Shown here piece after piece: positions 35,126 to 43,745 of a stretch of 64,000 bases of DNA. The stretch covers positions 434,001 through 498,000 of the forward strand of contig OZ219748.1 in assembly GCA_964291335.2 (NCBI GenBank). The letters are read 5' to 3'. A program made the position numbers and the translations under genes. The notes beneath the pieces are model-generated. The model was not told where the DNA came from, did not search any database, and saw only the letters and a program-made list of their open reading frames with translations. The stretch comes from G964291335 sp964291335. GTDB lineage: Bacteria > Chloroflexota > Dehalococcoidia > Lucifugimonadales > UBA3495. Each line of letters opens with the position of its first letter. Positions within the stretch are counted from its first letter, which is position 1.

Positions 35126-36546
35126 AACGGAGGTCTCCGAGCCTGGTTTGCACTGGCATGCGTTAGCCGGAACACTACCAGCCCGGCGTCGTGGCCCGGC
35201 TGGTCCCACTCATTATAGCGGTGAAGCAAGTGGGGCCTGGCGGACATAATTTGCTCCGCAGCATTGGGACAACGCAGCTGTAACTCCTGCCCCAGCGGGG
35301 TATCCAGGGTCCATTCCCGATTTACCTCCCCCGCAAAATTGGCTCGACGGCAGACAGCCATATACTCCTTGCGAAGCCTTTCGTATTCCCCTTCGCTCCG
35401 GTAAGGCAGAGGCATTACGTAGAAATCGCCGGACAAGTATAACCCCAACTCATTATGAAAAACCTGCACCATATCGGTATCCAGCATCAACCCTTCCATG
35501 GCGAAGAAGAGGTTCTCCGGAATATCCTGAGGAGTTCGGTGATAGTAATAATTTTCCTGACTATCCACCATCCTTACCGGCACCGACACTTTATCCTGCT
35601 CGCCCAGCAGCCGCTCCACCTCCTGACCGACGCTGAACAAAAAGGGGATATTGCCATTGGTAGCGTCCACCAGCAGCTGGCCGCCACAGATATGGTACAG
35701 CAAAGCGGTATGCTGCCAATAGCGCATAAACCGAAGGGCGAACCGGAAATCAAGGGTGTTCAGCAGCTGTCGCAACTCTTCAACCGGAACCGGTTGACTG
35801 GCGCCGTCTCCGGCAATCAGATATTCTGAGGGCAGGCCGTAATGGTCGGTGAGGAACTTGAGGGCCTGCACCTTTTCAGCGCAGATGCCGCCGGCGCCTT
35901 CGGCAATGTTGCGTACCGTTTCGTCGCCGGTCTTGGACATCAGTTTGTCGCCGGTGAACCGGGAATAGTTTTCGAAGTCGCTCTCCCAAATACGGCGCCC
36001 CAGGGCATGGATGAACTGCTGCTGCCTTTGCGCCGTATCCAGGCATAGGACAGCCTCGGCCTCTCCGGGACCCCAGGCCCTTTCCAGCGTGTTCAGGACA
36101 AAAGTTTCGTAGTAGTCGGGGTCAATGTTCCAACGGCGTCGGTGAAACCCGGCCCAGTTCCGGTGGTAACCTGCGTTGAAACGGTCTATTTCCAACTCGA
36201 TTAAAGCCGCTTCAACGCCATCAACCCGAATACTGCGCTGGCGCGGCGGTTCATCCAGTCTGACCGGGCATCCTCGCTGCTTAAAGGCGACTCCGTCAAA
36301 CATCCCCTTGAGGCGGCCCTGGCTGTCGCTCTGGTAAACCAGGTCTTGCATTGATTGAAGCGTGCGAAGAGCCTTGGCCCCAATGGCCCCGGTTTCCAAA
36401 AGCAAATCGGCAGGACAATGCAACAGGTACTTGTCCAGCAGTTGGGCCAGGGTAAAATCCAGCTCTCCCGGTTGAAGCCGAAAAGCGGCTTCCCGACCTG
36501 AAAGAGAGTCGGTTAACTTCAACAGCGCCGGAGTGGACTCGGTCAT
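35116..36546 (-). CDS. Unknown protein with a possible Cys-His-Asp (NAT/transglutaminase-like) triad
   Basis: A 476-aa protein heading the SecA2 operon; not recognised by family. In its middle, AEGAGGICAEKVQALKFL places Cys222. HTALLYHICGGQ gives His279, and LLVDATNGNIPFLF gives Asp294, each in a local context like arylamine N-acetyltransferases and transglutaminases (GG-C, H-hydrophobic, vD-tnGn). This suggests a papain-like-fold acyl or peptide transfer enzyme. The C-terminal part has VMPLPYRSEGEYERLRKEY. No signal peptide. Its 3' end overlaps secA2 by 10 nt. The triad is inference from pattern only. Confidence 0.72.
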   Translation of the reverse strand: MTESTPALLKLTDSLSGREAAFRLQPGELDFTLAQLLDKYLLHCPADLLLETGAIGAKALRTLQSMQDLVYQSDSQGRLKGMFDGVAFKQRGCPVRLDEPPRQRSIRVDGVEAALIELEIDRFNAGYHRNWAGFHRRRWNIDPDYYETFVLNTLERAWGPGEAEAVLCLDTAQRQQQFIHALGRRIWESDFENYSRFTGDKLMSKTGDETVRNIAEGAGGICAEKVQALKFLTDHYGLPSEYLIAGDGASQPVPVEELRQLLNTLDFRFALRFMRYWQHTALLYHICGGQLLVDATNGNIPFLFSVGQEVERLLGEQDKVSVPVRMVDSQENYYYHRTPQDIPENLFFAMEGLMLDTDMVQVFHNELGLYLSGDFYVMPLPYRSEGEYERLRKEYMAVCRRANFAGEVNREWTLDTPLGQELQLRCPNAAEQIMSARPHLLHRYNEWDQPGHDAGLVVFRLTHASANQARRPPLWP

Positions 36547-36657
36547 CCTCCGTCCTCGGGAAGTTTACAATGCAACGCAAAAGGACATTATAACCTACCC
36601 GGCAGGAGCTGATGGGTCCGGAACTGGAAAGAGAGGCGGAAAGAAACGGGAAATACA

Positions 36658-36734
<77 letters not shown>

Positions 36735-36804
36735 ACAAACAGCGGATAACTGACGGAAGCGGCCGATGTCGCTGCCGTTCCACTGCGGATAGCCACTATC
36801 AGGT

Positions 36805-36833
36805 ATTATACTACAATTATCTCCACCGGGTAA
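36805..36833 (-). promoter_or_regulatory. Promoter candidate for tRNA-Pro
   Basis: On the minus strand TTACCC, 17 bases, then a consensus TATAAT (plus-strand ATTATA at 36805-36810), about 70 bp upstream of the tRNA 5' end. Confidence 0.5.
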
Positions 36834-36854
36834 GCCCCCTGGCCGGTTATTTGC

Positions 36855-36883
36855 TTGACAAGGCTTGTACCTTATCCTAATCT
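36855..36883 (+). promoter_or_regulatory. Promoter candidate for otsA
   Basis: TTGACA at 36855-36860, a 17-base spacer and TAATCT at 36878-36883, facing the trehalose-phosphate synthase gene. Confidence 0.55.
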
Positions 36884-37031
36884 GAAAACATGGTAGGGGG
36901 TATTCTGCCTTACGCACTACCGGCAGGGGCCGGAGCCTGGTATTTGGTTCAGGTTTCCCTGCGGGAGGCCCGCAGCATCAAGGGAGAGAGTGCAGAGCTG
37001 AAAGCACTTGGCCGGGACAGAGAGGGCGCTG

Positions 37032-38507
37032 GTGGACCTTAAACAGCTTTGCGATGACCTGCTTAGCCGACGCTCTCTTATCCTGGCCAGCAACCGGGGG
37101 CCGGTAGAACACCAGGTTACTCCCGATGGCCGCCCCGAAGCCCGCCGGGGGAGCGGTGGCGTTGTAACCGCCCTCAACTCCCTGGCTCAAACCGCCGACT
37201 TCACCTGGATTGCCAGCGCAATGGGTGAAGGGGACCGCATGATTGGCGGCAAGCCCTGTAAATCGCCCTTGCCCGGCCATAAAATTGGCCTCCGCTACGT
37301 GGTAACGCCCCGGCGGGTTTACCACAAATACTATAATGTCCTGTGCAACCCGCTGCTTTGGTTCCTGCAGCACTATATGTGGAACCCTCCCTATAACCCC
37401 AACGTGGACGCCAGCGTCCGCGATGCCTGGAAAACCGGATACGTCCCGGTCAACCAGGCCTTCACCAAGCTGGTAATTGAGCAGGCCGCAGAGGATAAAC
37501 GTTCACCCGTGGTCATCAGCCACGACTATCACCTATACCTGCTGCCCGAGATGATACGCTGCCAGGCCCCCGACGCTTTGTTGCAGCATTTTATCCATAT
37601 TCCCTGGCCCACGGCGCGCTACTGGCAGCTGATTCCCTCCTTTATCACCGGTCGGATCTGCGCCTCCCTTTGCTGCGCCGATATTGTGGGCTTCCAGACG
37701 CCCCAGGACCGTTTGAGTTTTTTCGATACGGTTGAAGAGTTTCTGCCCGACGCCCGGGTGGATCGGCAAAACAACCTCATATCCCGCGGCGCGATGAACA
37801 CCCAGGTCAAGGTTTACCCGGTCTCCATCAACGTGCCGGAGGTGCAGCGCATCGCCAATTCCCCCCGGGCCCTGGAATATGAAGAACGGCTGCGCAGTTT
37901 CCGCAAAGGGCCTACCATTGTGAGAATAGACCGAGCCGAACCCAACAAGAACGTGGTTCGCGGCTTCCGCGCTTATGAACTGCTCCTCTCCCGATACCCG
38001 GAGTTGCAGGGGCAGATTAATTTTCTCGCTTTTCTGGTGCCTTCCCGAACCCACATACGGCAGTACCAGCGTTATATGGAGGAAGTTCAGCAGGTAATAT
38101 CGCGGGTTAACGAGACCTTCGGCACCCCGGACTGGCAGCCAATTACTGCCTTTCTGGAGAACAATTACACCCAGGCCATCGCCGGCATGAAATTGTATGA
38201 TGTGCTTTTGGTTAATACCATCATGGAAGGTATGAATCTGGTTGCCAAGGAAGGGCCGGTGGTGAATGCCAGGGATGGAGTGCTGGTTCTTTCCGAGAGC
38301 AGTGGAGCTTACCATCAACTGGCCGGGGGCGTGCTGCCGGTATCTCCCACTGACATTGAAGGCACCATGGAAGCCATGCACCAGGCCATTACTATGCCCT
38401 CCGCCGAGCGGAAACGGTTGTCTGCCTGCCTTAATGAATCGATTAACCGGGAAGACATTAACCATTGGATTTGCCGCCAGCTGGCGGACATTAACTGTCT
38501 GCTTTAA
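37032..38507 (+). CDS. otsA: Trehalose-6-phosphate synthase family glycosyltransferase (GT20)
   Basis: GT-B enzyme that transfers glucose from a nucleotide sugar to a sugar phosphate, usually making trehalose 6-phosphate for osmotic protection. Family blocks: LILASNRGPVEH, RRGSGGVVTALNSLA, VISHDYHLYLLPEMIR, HFIHIPWPT, GFQTPQDRLSFF, RIDRAEPNKNVVRGF and VLVLSESSGAYHQL. At 491 aa it is normal length for a synthase without a phosphatase domain. No otsB is adjacent. GTG at 37032 has GAGAGGG upstream; TTG at 37008 is the alternative. Some Actinobacterial/Chloroflexi GT20 enzymes make other disaccharides, so the acceptor is unproven. Confidence 0.9.
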   Translation: MDLKQLCDDLLSRRSLILASNRGPVEHQVTPDGRPEARRGSGGVVTALNSLAQTADFTWIASAMGEGDRMIGGKPCKSPLPGHKIGLRYVVTPRRVYHKYYNVLCNPLLWFLQHYMWNPPYNPNVDASVRDAWKTGYVPVNQAFTKLVIEQAAEDKRSPVVISHDYHLYLLPEMIRCQAPDALLQHFIHIPWPTARYWQLIPSFITGRICASLCCADIVGFQTPQDRLSFFDTVEEFLPDARVDRQNNLISRGAMNTQVKVYPVSINVPEVQRIANSPRALEYEERLRSFRKGPTIVRIDRAEPNKNVVRGFRAYELLLSRYPELQGQINFLAFLVPSRTHIRQYQRYMEEVQQVISRVNETFGTPDWQPITAFLENNYTQAIAGMKLYDVLLVNTIMEGMNLVAKEGPVVNARDGVLVLSESSGAYHQLAGGVLPVSPTDIEGTMEAMHQAITMPSAERKRLSACLNESINREDINHWICRQLADINCLL

Positions 38508-38664
38508 TCCTTGATTAAGAGCGACGCAGAAAGGGTTTCACCATTGAGGCATGTTTTCCGGTTTCCGACTGCCCTGGCGTTGTGAGCCTCAAGGAGATTC
38601 CCGTATTTCACCCCTGGGGCCTGACAATCTGCCCCTAACCTGGCAATGTCTCAGGAGAACACCA

Positions 38665-39243
38665 TTGCTTGATGACCTCTTTCACGGTCAAATGCCCGAC
38701 GGTGAACGTCCCGACATCGTTCTGTACATTTTCCCTCACCCGGGAGAATTCCTGGCTGTTGACCTGCGAGACAATGCCGCCGAGGTTTCTCTGCTGAAGA
38801 CCGGCGCAGTGTTTAACGACCGGTTCTTTCACCTGGTAGAGAGCGAGTTTTCCGACGCTTTACGGGAGGAAACCTCTTTCCCTTTCGCCCACGTAATCAA
38901 TATGCCCCTGAAGCTGGAAGACATTATTCGCAGCGCCGCTATGTCCTCGGTATTGGAGTGTATGGGGATTATCGTTGAGGACGATGCGGATTTGCCTACC
39001 GTGGTGGTTTTCATCATCAGCGGAGGGGCTTTGGCCATGCATTCGGAACGTTTGGTCACCAGCCTGCGGGATTTGCTGCAAACCTATCGGGGAAGCTCAA
39101 GCATAGCCCAATGGGAAACGGTCATCGCGCGCCTGGTGGCTGAAGAGAATCAGGTTTTGCAGAACTTGAGCCACCAGGAATTAACCGAAGCGCTGCGGGA
39201 CGACTCCCCGGACTATTTTACCCTTTGGGAAAACCGTAACTGA
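38665..39243 (+). CDS. Unknown small acidic protein
   Basis: A 192-aa protein I do not recognise. It appears soluble: RPDIVLYIFPHPGEFLAVDLRD, then a long stretch with MPLKLEDIIRSAAMSSVLE and DLPTVVVFIISGGALAMHSE, ending DYFTLWENRN. The start is placed at TTG 38665 because AGGAG lies seven bases upstream; the frame is open from 38551 with a weaker ATG. It follows otsA by about 157 nt and precedes a phosphoesterase gene by 32 nt on the same strand. Function unknown. Confidence 0.65.
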   Translation: MLDDLFHGQMPDGERPDIVLYIFPHPGEFLAVDLRDNAAEVSLLKTGAVFNDRFFHLVESEFSDALREETSFPFAHVINMPLKLEDIIRSAAMSSVLECMGIIVEDDADLPTVVVFIISGGALAMHSERLVTSLRDLLQTYRGSSSIAQWETVIARLVAEENQVLQNLSHQELTEALRDDSPDYFTLWENRN

Positions 39244-39260
39244 CGGCAACTTGCCGTCAG
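39240..39260 (+). repeat. Palindromic hairpin at gene junction
   Basis: CTGACGGC, loop AACTT, GCCGTCAG. The left arm contains the stop codon of the upstream gene, and the next gene starts 16 nt later. It could attenuate or couple expression; no T-tract. Confidence 0.5.
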
Positions 39261-39275
39261 GACCGGCAGAATCAC

Positions 39276-39845
39276 TTGAGACAGATTGGGCTGATTTCCG
39301 ATACGCATATGGCCGGCAGTGGACGCAGCTTGCCCCAGGCGGCGCTGCAAGCATTGGCCGGGGTTGACCTGATACTGCATTGCGGGGATTTGGAATGTCT
39401 GGGGGTGCTGGATTACCTGGAAAGTGTAGCTCCGGCGCTGGCAGTTCGCGGCTATGAAGACCCGGTGGAATCCGGCGGTCGGCTGGCTAACCAAACCAGG
39501 GTAGTCCCGATTGAGGGTGTGCGCATTGGCATGGTGCATGATATTCAATGGCCTACCCCCCGGATCAATACCACCCCGGACGGCGCCGGACTGGTATTTC
39601 CGGAAGGCCGCGCTGCCGACCTGTTATCCCGCAAGTTCGGCCAGCCGGTGGATGTAGTGGTTTTCGGCGACACCCACGAGGAGCTGATCTGCCAGTACGA
39701 TGGGATTCTGCTGGTTAATCCCGGCAGCCCCACTTACCCGGGCCGCCGCCACCGCCCGGGTTCCCCCGGAACCGTGGCCCGGCTGAAAATCAGCGGGCGG
39801 GCAGTAGCAGTTGAAATGACGCGACTGGCCGACTTTACCGGGTAG
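39276..39845 (+). CDS. YfcE/MJ0936-type metallophosphoesterase
   Basis: Calcineurin-like phosphodiesterase of 189 aa. Metal motifs: ISDTHMAG (D-x-H) at residues 7-14, HCGDLE near 35, GDTHEE near 130 where the family normally has GHTH, and NPGSPTYPG near 145. The usual GN-H/C-D block is VRGYEDP here, so the metal-ligand Asn is replaced by Tyr. Activity may be altered. TTG start at 39276. It lies at the end of the otsA cluster and is convergent with the pyrophosphatase gene, separated by a strong hairpin. Confidence 0.82.
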   Translation: MRQIGLISDTHMAGSGRSLPQAALQALAGVDLILHCGDLECLGVLDYLESVAPALAVRGYEDPVESGGRLANQTRVVPIEGVRIGMVHDIQWPTPRINTTPDGAGLVFPEGRAADLLSRKFGQPVDVVVFGDTHEELICQYDGILLVNPGSPTYPGRRHRPGSPGTVARLKISGRAVAVEMTRLADFTG

Positions 39846-39863
39846 AGCGCCGGGGAAAAGGCA

Positions 39864-39892
39864 ACCGGGGCCGGTTTGAGACCGGCCCCGGT
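39864..39892. terminator. Bidirectional terminator hairpin
   Basis: A perfect 12-bp stem ACCGGGGCCGGT / ACCGGCCCCGGT with loop TTGAG, between the convergent phosphoesterase and pyrophosphatase genes. On the minus side it is followed five bases later by TTTT. Confidence 0.8.
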
Positions 39893-39921
39893 CCGGTTTA
39901 TCAACCGGTTGTCTGATTGCC

Positions 39922-42009
39922 TTACCCCAAAGCAATCAGGCCGTTGCCGAATACCGGGGCAAAAACCAGCGATACAATGGCCATCAGCTTGAGCAGAATG
40001 TTCAGGGAGGGGCCGGAGGTATCCTTAAACGGGTCGCCGACCACGTCGCCCTCCACCGCCGCCTTGTGCGCTTCAGACCCCTTGCCCCCATAGTTGCCCA
40101 GTTCCACGTACTTTTTGGCGTTATCCCAGGTGCCGCCCGCGCTGGCCATCATTATTGCCAGCATGAATCCGGCAGAGATGGAGCCAATGAGCAACCCCCC
40201 CAAAGCGGCTTGTCCCAGAATGAACCCGGTAGCCAAAGGAGCGATAACGGCCATTACGCCGGGCAAAATCATTTCCCGCAGGGCCCCGCGAGTGCTGATG
40301 TCCACGCACCGAGCGGAATCGGGGCGGGCGTTGCCTTCCATCAGACCGGGAATTTCCCGAAACTGTCGGCGCACCTCGTCCACAATGCCCTGCGCCGCCC
40401 GCCCCACGGCCTGCATGGTCATAGCGGAAAAGATAAAGGGCAGCATCGCGCCGATGACCACTCCCACCAGAATTCGCGGATCCAGCAGGTTTATGCCAGC
40501 GCCGCCGGCGCTCAGCCGCCCATCCTCCCCCAGTTGAATCAAGCCCGAGCTGACGGCATAGGCCGCCAGCAAGGCTAAAGCGGTCAGGGCCGCTGAGCCA
40601 ATGGCAAACCCCTTGCCGGTAGCGGCAGTAGTATTGCCCAGGGCATCAAGGGCATCGGTGCGCTCCCGAACTTGCGGGGCCAGTTGAGCCTGTTCGGCAA
40701 TACCGCCGGCATTGTCGGCCACCGGCCCGTAAGCGTCGGTAGCCAAAGTGATGCCCAGGGTGGAAAGCAGCCCGACGCCGGCCAGCGCTACTCCGTAGAA
40801 CCCGGCAAACCAGTAAGCCAGCAGAATGGCAACGGAGATACAGATTACCGGTATCAGGGTGCTGAGCATTCCCGTGGCAATGCCGCTGATGATTACCGTA
40901 GCAGCCCCGGTTTGCGATGATTCGGAAACCCGGCGCGTGGGCCGGTAGCTGTAAGAGGTATAGTATTCAGTGGCGAGGCCGATGATGGTGCCGGCGGCCA
41001 GACCGGCCACTACACAGCCAAACCAGGCCCATTGTTGGGTAACGGTTACGGTCAAAACGGCGGCAAACACAATCAGCAGCCCGCCAGCGGCAAAGATGCC
41101 GTAGCGGAGAGCCCAAAGCAGCCTTTCGAAGTCGGCCTGCTCGCCACTGCGCACCACAAAGGTTCCCATGATGGCGGCGATGATACCGGCGCCGGCCAGC
41201 AGCATCGGGAAAAGCGCCTGCACCATATCCGCTCTCTGCATGGCGAACAGGGTTCCGGCGCCCACCAGGGCCACCGCCGAAATAATGCTGCCTACGTAGG
41301 ATTCGAACAGGTCAGCGCCCATGCCGGCCACATCGCCCACATTGTCGCCTACATTGTCGGCGATCACTCCGGGGTTGCGCGGGTCGTCTTCAGGAATGCC
41401 GGCTTCTATCTTGCCTACCAGATCGGAACCTACATCGGCGGCTTTGGTAAAGATACCCCCGCCCACCCTGGCGAACAGGGCGATAGAACTGGCGCCGAAA
41501 CCAAACCCGGCCACTGCGCTGATGTCCTGAAAAATTATGAAGAGAATCGTAACGCCCAAGAGGCCAATGCCGACCACGGTAACGCCCATCACCGAGCCGC
41601 TGGAGAAGGCTACTCGCAAAGCCGGGTTAAGGCCCCGCATCGCCGCCGCAGCGGTACGCACATTGGCCCGCACCGCCACGTTCATGCCCACAAAGCCGGC
41701 CAGACCGGAGCAAACCGTACCCACTACGTAAGAAATGGCAGTGGCCGGCACCCCCAGGTTATGCTCGAACAAGGTGTAATCCAGAACCCCCAGCGCAATG
41801 GTTACCACCACTACCAAGGGAAGCAGCGCCAGGTATTCCCGGCGCAAGAAAGCCGACGCCCCGATACGAATGGCGTCGCCGATTTCCGTCATTCGCTGAT
41901 TGCCCGCCTCTGCCCCGATTACCCGGAATGCCATAATGGCGGCAAAGACCAGCGCAATGCCCCCGGCTGCCAGGGGCAGGGCAATCAGCAAAGCGCTTGA
42001 GGAATCCAT
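39922..42009 (-). CDS. hppA: Membrane-bound ion-translocating pyrophosphatase, K+-dependent type
   Basis: Pumps H+ (or Na+) across the membrane using pyrophosphate hydrolysis. The roughly 695-aa protein has about 16 membrane segments. The catalytic DNVGDNVGDVAGMGADL sits near residue 230, DAYGPVADNAGGIAEQA near 435, and GGTWDNAKKYVELG and GDVVGDPFKDTSGP lie near the C-terminus. The GNTTAATGKGFAIGSAAL block carries Ala where K+-independent enzymes have Lys, indicating the K+-dependent class. AGAGGTGG precedes the ATG at 42009. Whether the ion is H+ or Na+ is not certain from sequence alone. Confidence 0.96.
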   Translation of the reverse strand: MDSSSALLIALPLAAGGIALVFAAIMAFRVIGAEAGNQRMTEIGDAIRIGASAFLRREYLALLPLVVVVTIALGVLDYTLFEHNLGVPATAISYVVGTVCSGLAGFVGMNVAVRANVRTAAAAMRGLNPALRVAFSSGSVMGVTVVGIGLLGVTILFIIFQDISAVAGFGFGASSIALFARVGGGIFTKAADVGSDLVGKIEAGIPEDDPRNPGVIADNVGDNVGDVAGMGADLFESYVGSIISAVALVGAGTLFAMQRADMVQALFPMLLAGAGIIAAIMGTFVVRSGEQADFERLLWALRYGIFAAGGLLIVFAAVLTVTVTQQWAWFGCVVAGLAAGTIIGLATEYYTSYSYRPTRRVSESSQTGAATVIISGIATGMLSTLIPVICISVAILLAYWFAGFYGVALAGVGLLSTLGITLATDAYGPVADNAGGIAEQAQLAPQVRERTDALDALGNTTAATGKGFAIGSAALTALALLAAYAVSSGLIQLGEDGRLSAGGAGINLLDPRILVGVVIGAMLPFIFSAMTMQAVGRAAQGIVDEVRRQFREIPGLMEGNARPDSARCVDISTRGALREMILPGVMAVIAPLATGFILGQAALGGLLIGSISAGFMLAIMMASAGGTWDNAKKYVELGNYGGKGSEAHKAAVEGDVVGDPFKDTSGPSLNILLKLMAIVSLVFAPVFGNGLIALG

Positions 42010-42059
42010 CAATCCACCTCTCAATTCGATACAGGAATACCCTTGCTAAAGCGCTGGAA

Positions 42060-42088
42060 AACGTAACATATAGCCTTGGGGGTGTCAA
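42060..42088 (-). promoter_or_regulatory. Promoter candidate for hppA
   Basis: Minus strand TTGACA (plus 42083-42088), 17 bases, TACGTT (42060-42065), 51 bp before the hppA start. Confidence 0.5.
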
Positions 42089-42152
42089 ACGGCGATAAGC
42101 TCCGGCGCTGTTGTGGTAGAGTAAGCCAACCATTATACCGAAGCGAGGAAAG

Positions 42153-42929
42153 ATGAACGTTCCGAGTCTGTTTGACCTGACCGGCAGGACGGCAATCGTA
42201 ACTGGCGGCAACGGTGGCCTGGGGCTGGGCATGGCCCGGGGCCTTGCCGGCGCCGGGGCCAGCATTGTCGTGGCCGCCCGCAACCTGGAAAAGACCAGCC
42301 AGGCCGTGGCCCAGCTGGAGTCTCTGGGGGTTAAGGCCCTGGGGGTGAACGTGGATGTAACCCGGGAGGCTGATATTCAGCGAATGGTACGGGAGACCAT
42401 CTCCGCCTTTGGCCGGGTAGATATTCTGGTCAATAACGCCGGTACGGTGGTGCGCAAGCCTCCTGACCAGACAACTACCGACGAATGGGACCGGGTGCTG
42501 GACGTTAACCTGCGGGCGGCATTTCTGGCCTCCCGCGAAGTTTACACCCCCATGGTCAGGCAGGGCGGCGGTAAAATTATCGGCATCGGCTCCATGTATT
42601 CCATTTTTGGCGGCGGCAGCGGCAGCGGCGCCCCGTACTCGGCCAGCAAGGGCGGTGTGGTTCAGCTGACCAGAAGCCTGGCGGTAGCATGGGCCAGGGA
42701 CAATATTCAGGCCAACGCCATCCTGCCGGGCTGGTTTATGACCGAGCTTACCTCAGACATACCAACAGCCCAGCCGGAGCGGTATGAGTCGCTCAGCCGG
42801 CGCATTCCCGCCGGACGGTGGGGGGACGTGGATGAATTGCAAGGGGCGGCGGTGTTTTTATCCAGCCGGGCTTCCGACTATATTACCGGCGCAGTATTGA
42901 CGGTGGACGGAGGGTTTTCCGTTGCCTAG
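42153..42929 (+). CDS. Short-chain dehydrogenase/reductase
   Basis: Classical SDR of 258 aa: NAD(P) motif TGGNGGLGLG near residue 17, NNAG near 91, catalytic Ser in GIGSMYS, and YSASKGG with the Tyr/Lys pair near 161. The C-terminal PAGRWGDVDELQGAAVFL and GAVLTVDGGFS are typical of gluconate/glucose-type SDRs. The Gly-rich insert (GGGSGSGAP) before the Tyr is slightly longer than usual. An AGCGAGG site precedes the ATG. Its end overlaps the start of the next gene by eight bases. Substrate unknown. Confidence 0.92.
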   Translation: MNVPSLFDLTGRTAIVTGGNGGLGLGMARGLAGAGASIVVAARNLEKTSQAVAQLESLGVKALGVNVDVTREADIQRMVRETISAFGRVDILVNNAGTVVRKPPDQTTTDEWDRVLDVNLRAAFLASREVYTPMVRQGGGKIIGIGSMYSIFGGGSGSGAPYSASKGGVVQLTRSLAVAWARDNIQANAILPGWFMTELTSDIPTAQPERYESLSRRIPAGRWGDVDELQGAAVFLSSRASDYITGAVLTVDGGFSVA

Positions 42930-43701
42930 CAAAAATCAAAGCCCCGACGAACTGCTGCTGGCCATAACCCGCTGCCCTAACCTGGCTCCGGCACAGAGCA
43001 ACCCGGCACATCCCTGCGCCAAAGTGGCCGGGGCGCAGGCTGCGCCCCCGGGGGAACGACCGGTTCCCGAACCCTGGTCGGGGCGCCTGGAATCGGCCCC
43101 CCTGCTGTTTATCGGTTCCAACCCCGGCGGATCGAACAAAAGGGAACATATCCCCCGTGAATCCTGGAACGCCGCAGCAACCATTGACTTTTTCCGGCGG
43201 CGGTTTGACCGAGGCGCCGGCCATACCGAACAGGCGGACTCCGGCGCGCTGTACACTCTGGAGAATCACCCCGGCGGTCAGCGAAGCAGGGCCAGGCGTC
43301 ATGTAAATCACTGGAGCGTTATCCGGAAGCACGCTGAAGATATTCTGGGCCGCCGGCCGGAGCCGGGCAGGGACTTTGTCCTGACCGAAATGGTGCATTG
43401 CAAGTCCGGACGCGAGGCCGGCGTCGGCGAGGCAATAGATACTTGCGCCGACCTGTGGCTGCCGGCGATAATGGAAACTTCAGCAGCCCCGGTAATTATC
43501 CTGCTGGGAAGTCATGCAAGAAAAACCGCTCACCGGCTGTGGGAAACCGGCGAAACGTGCGGGGCAACCTTCGGTCTGACCATTGGTCAAAAGGAGCAGG
43601 CGGTGGTCAAGCTCCCCCACACTAATTACCGGGGCCCCCGCAAGGTGGCGCAAATCCTCGGGCCGGAAGAAACAAGACGGCTGCGCTTGTTGGTCAGTTA
43701 A
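42922..43701 (+). CDS. Divergent uracil-DNA-glycosylase-like protein with four candidate Fe-S cysteines
   Basis: A 259-aa protein whose order of blocks follows the Fe-S UDG families but is not a known one. It has LLFIGSNPGGSNKREH in the place of motif A (G-x-NPG). MVHCKSGREAG ends in a second Cys 15 residues later (C-x14-C), followed by LPAIMETSAAPVIILLGSHA. KLPHTNYRG stands in the place of the motif B histidine. At the N-terminus, C18 and C32 replace the usual CxxC. This suggests a DNA-base glycosylase or a relative. The start is TTG 42922, overlapping the SDR stop. Function is inference. Confidence 0.6.
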   Translation: MPSKNQSPDELLLAITRCPNLAPAQSNPAHPCAKVAGAQAAPPGERPVPEPWSGRLESAPLLFIGSNPGGSNKREHIPRESWNAAATIDFFRRRFDRGAGHTEQADSGALYTLENHPGGQRSRARRHVNHWSVIRKHAEDILGRRPEPGRDFVLTEMVHCKSGREAGVGEAIDTCADLWLPAIMETSAAPVIILLGSHARKTAHRLWETGETCGATFGLTIGQKEQAVVKLPHTNYRGPRKVAQILGPEETRRLRLLVS

Positions 43702-43745
43702 CCGTTTCGCTCCGGCACAGCCCCATACCGGGAGCAGCGGAAAGG

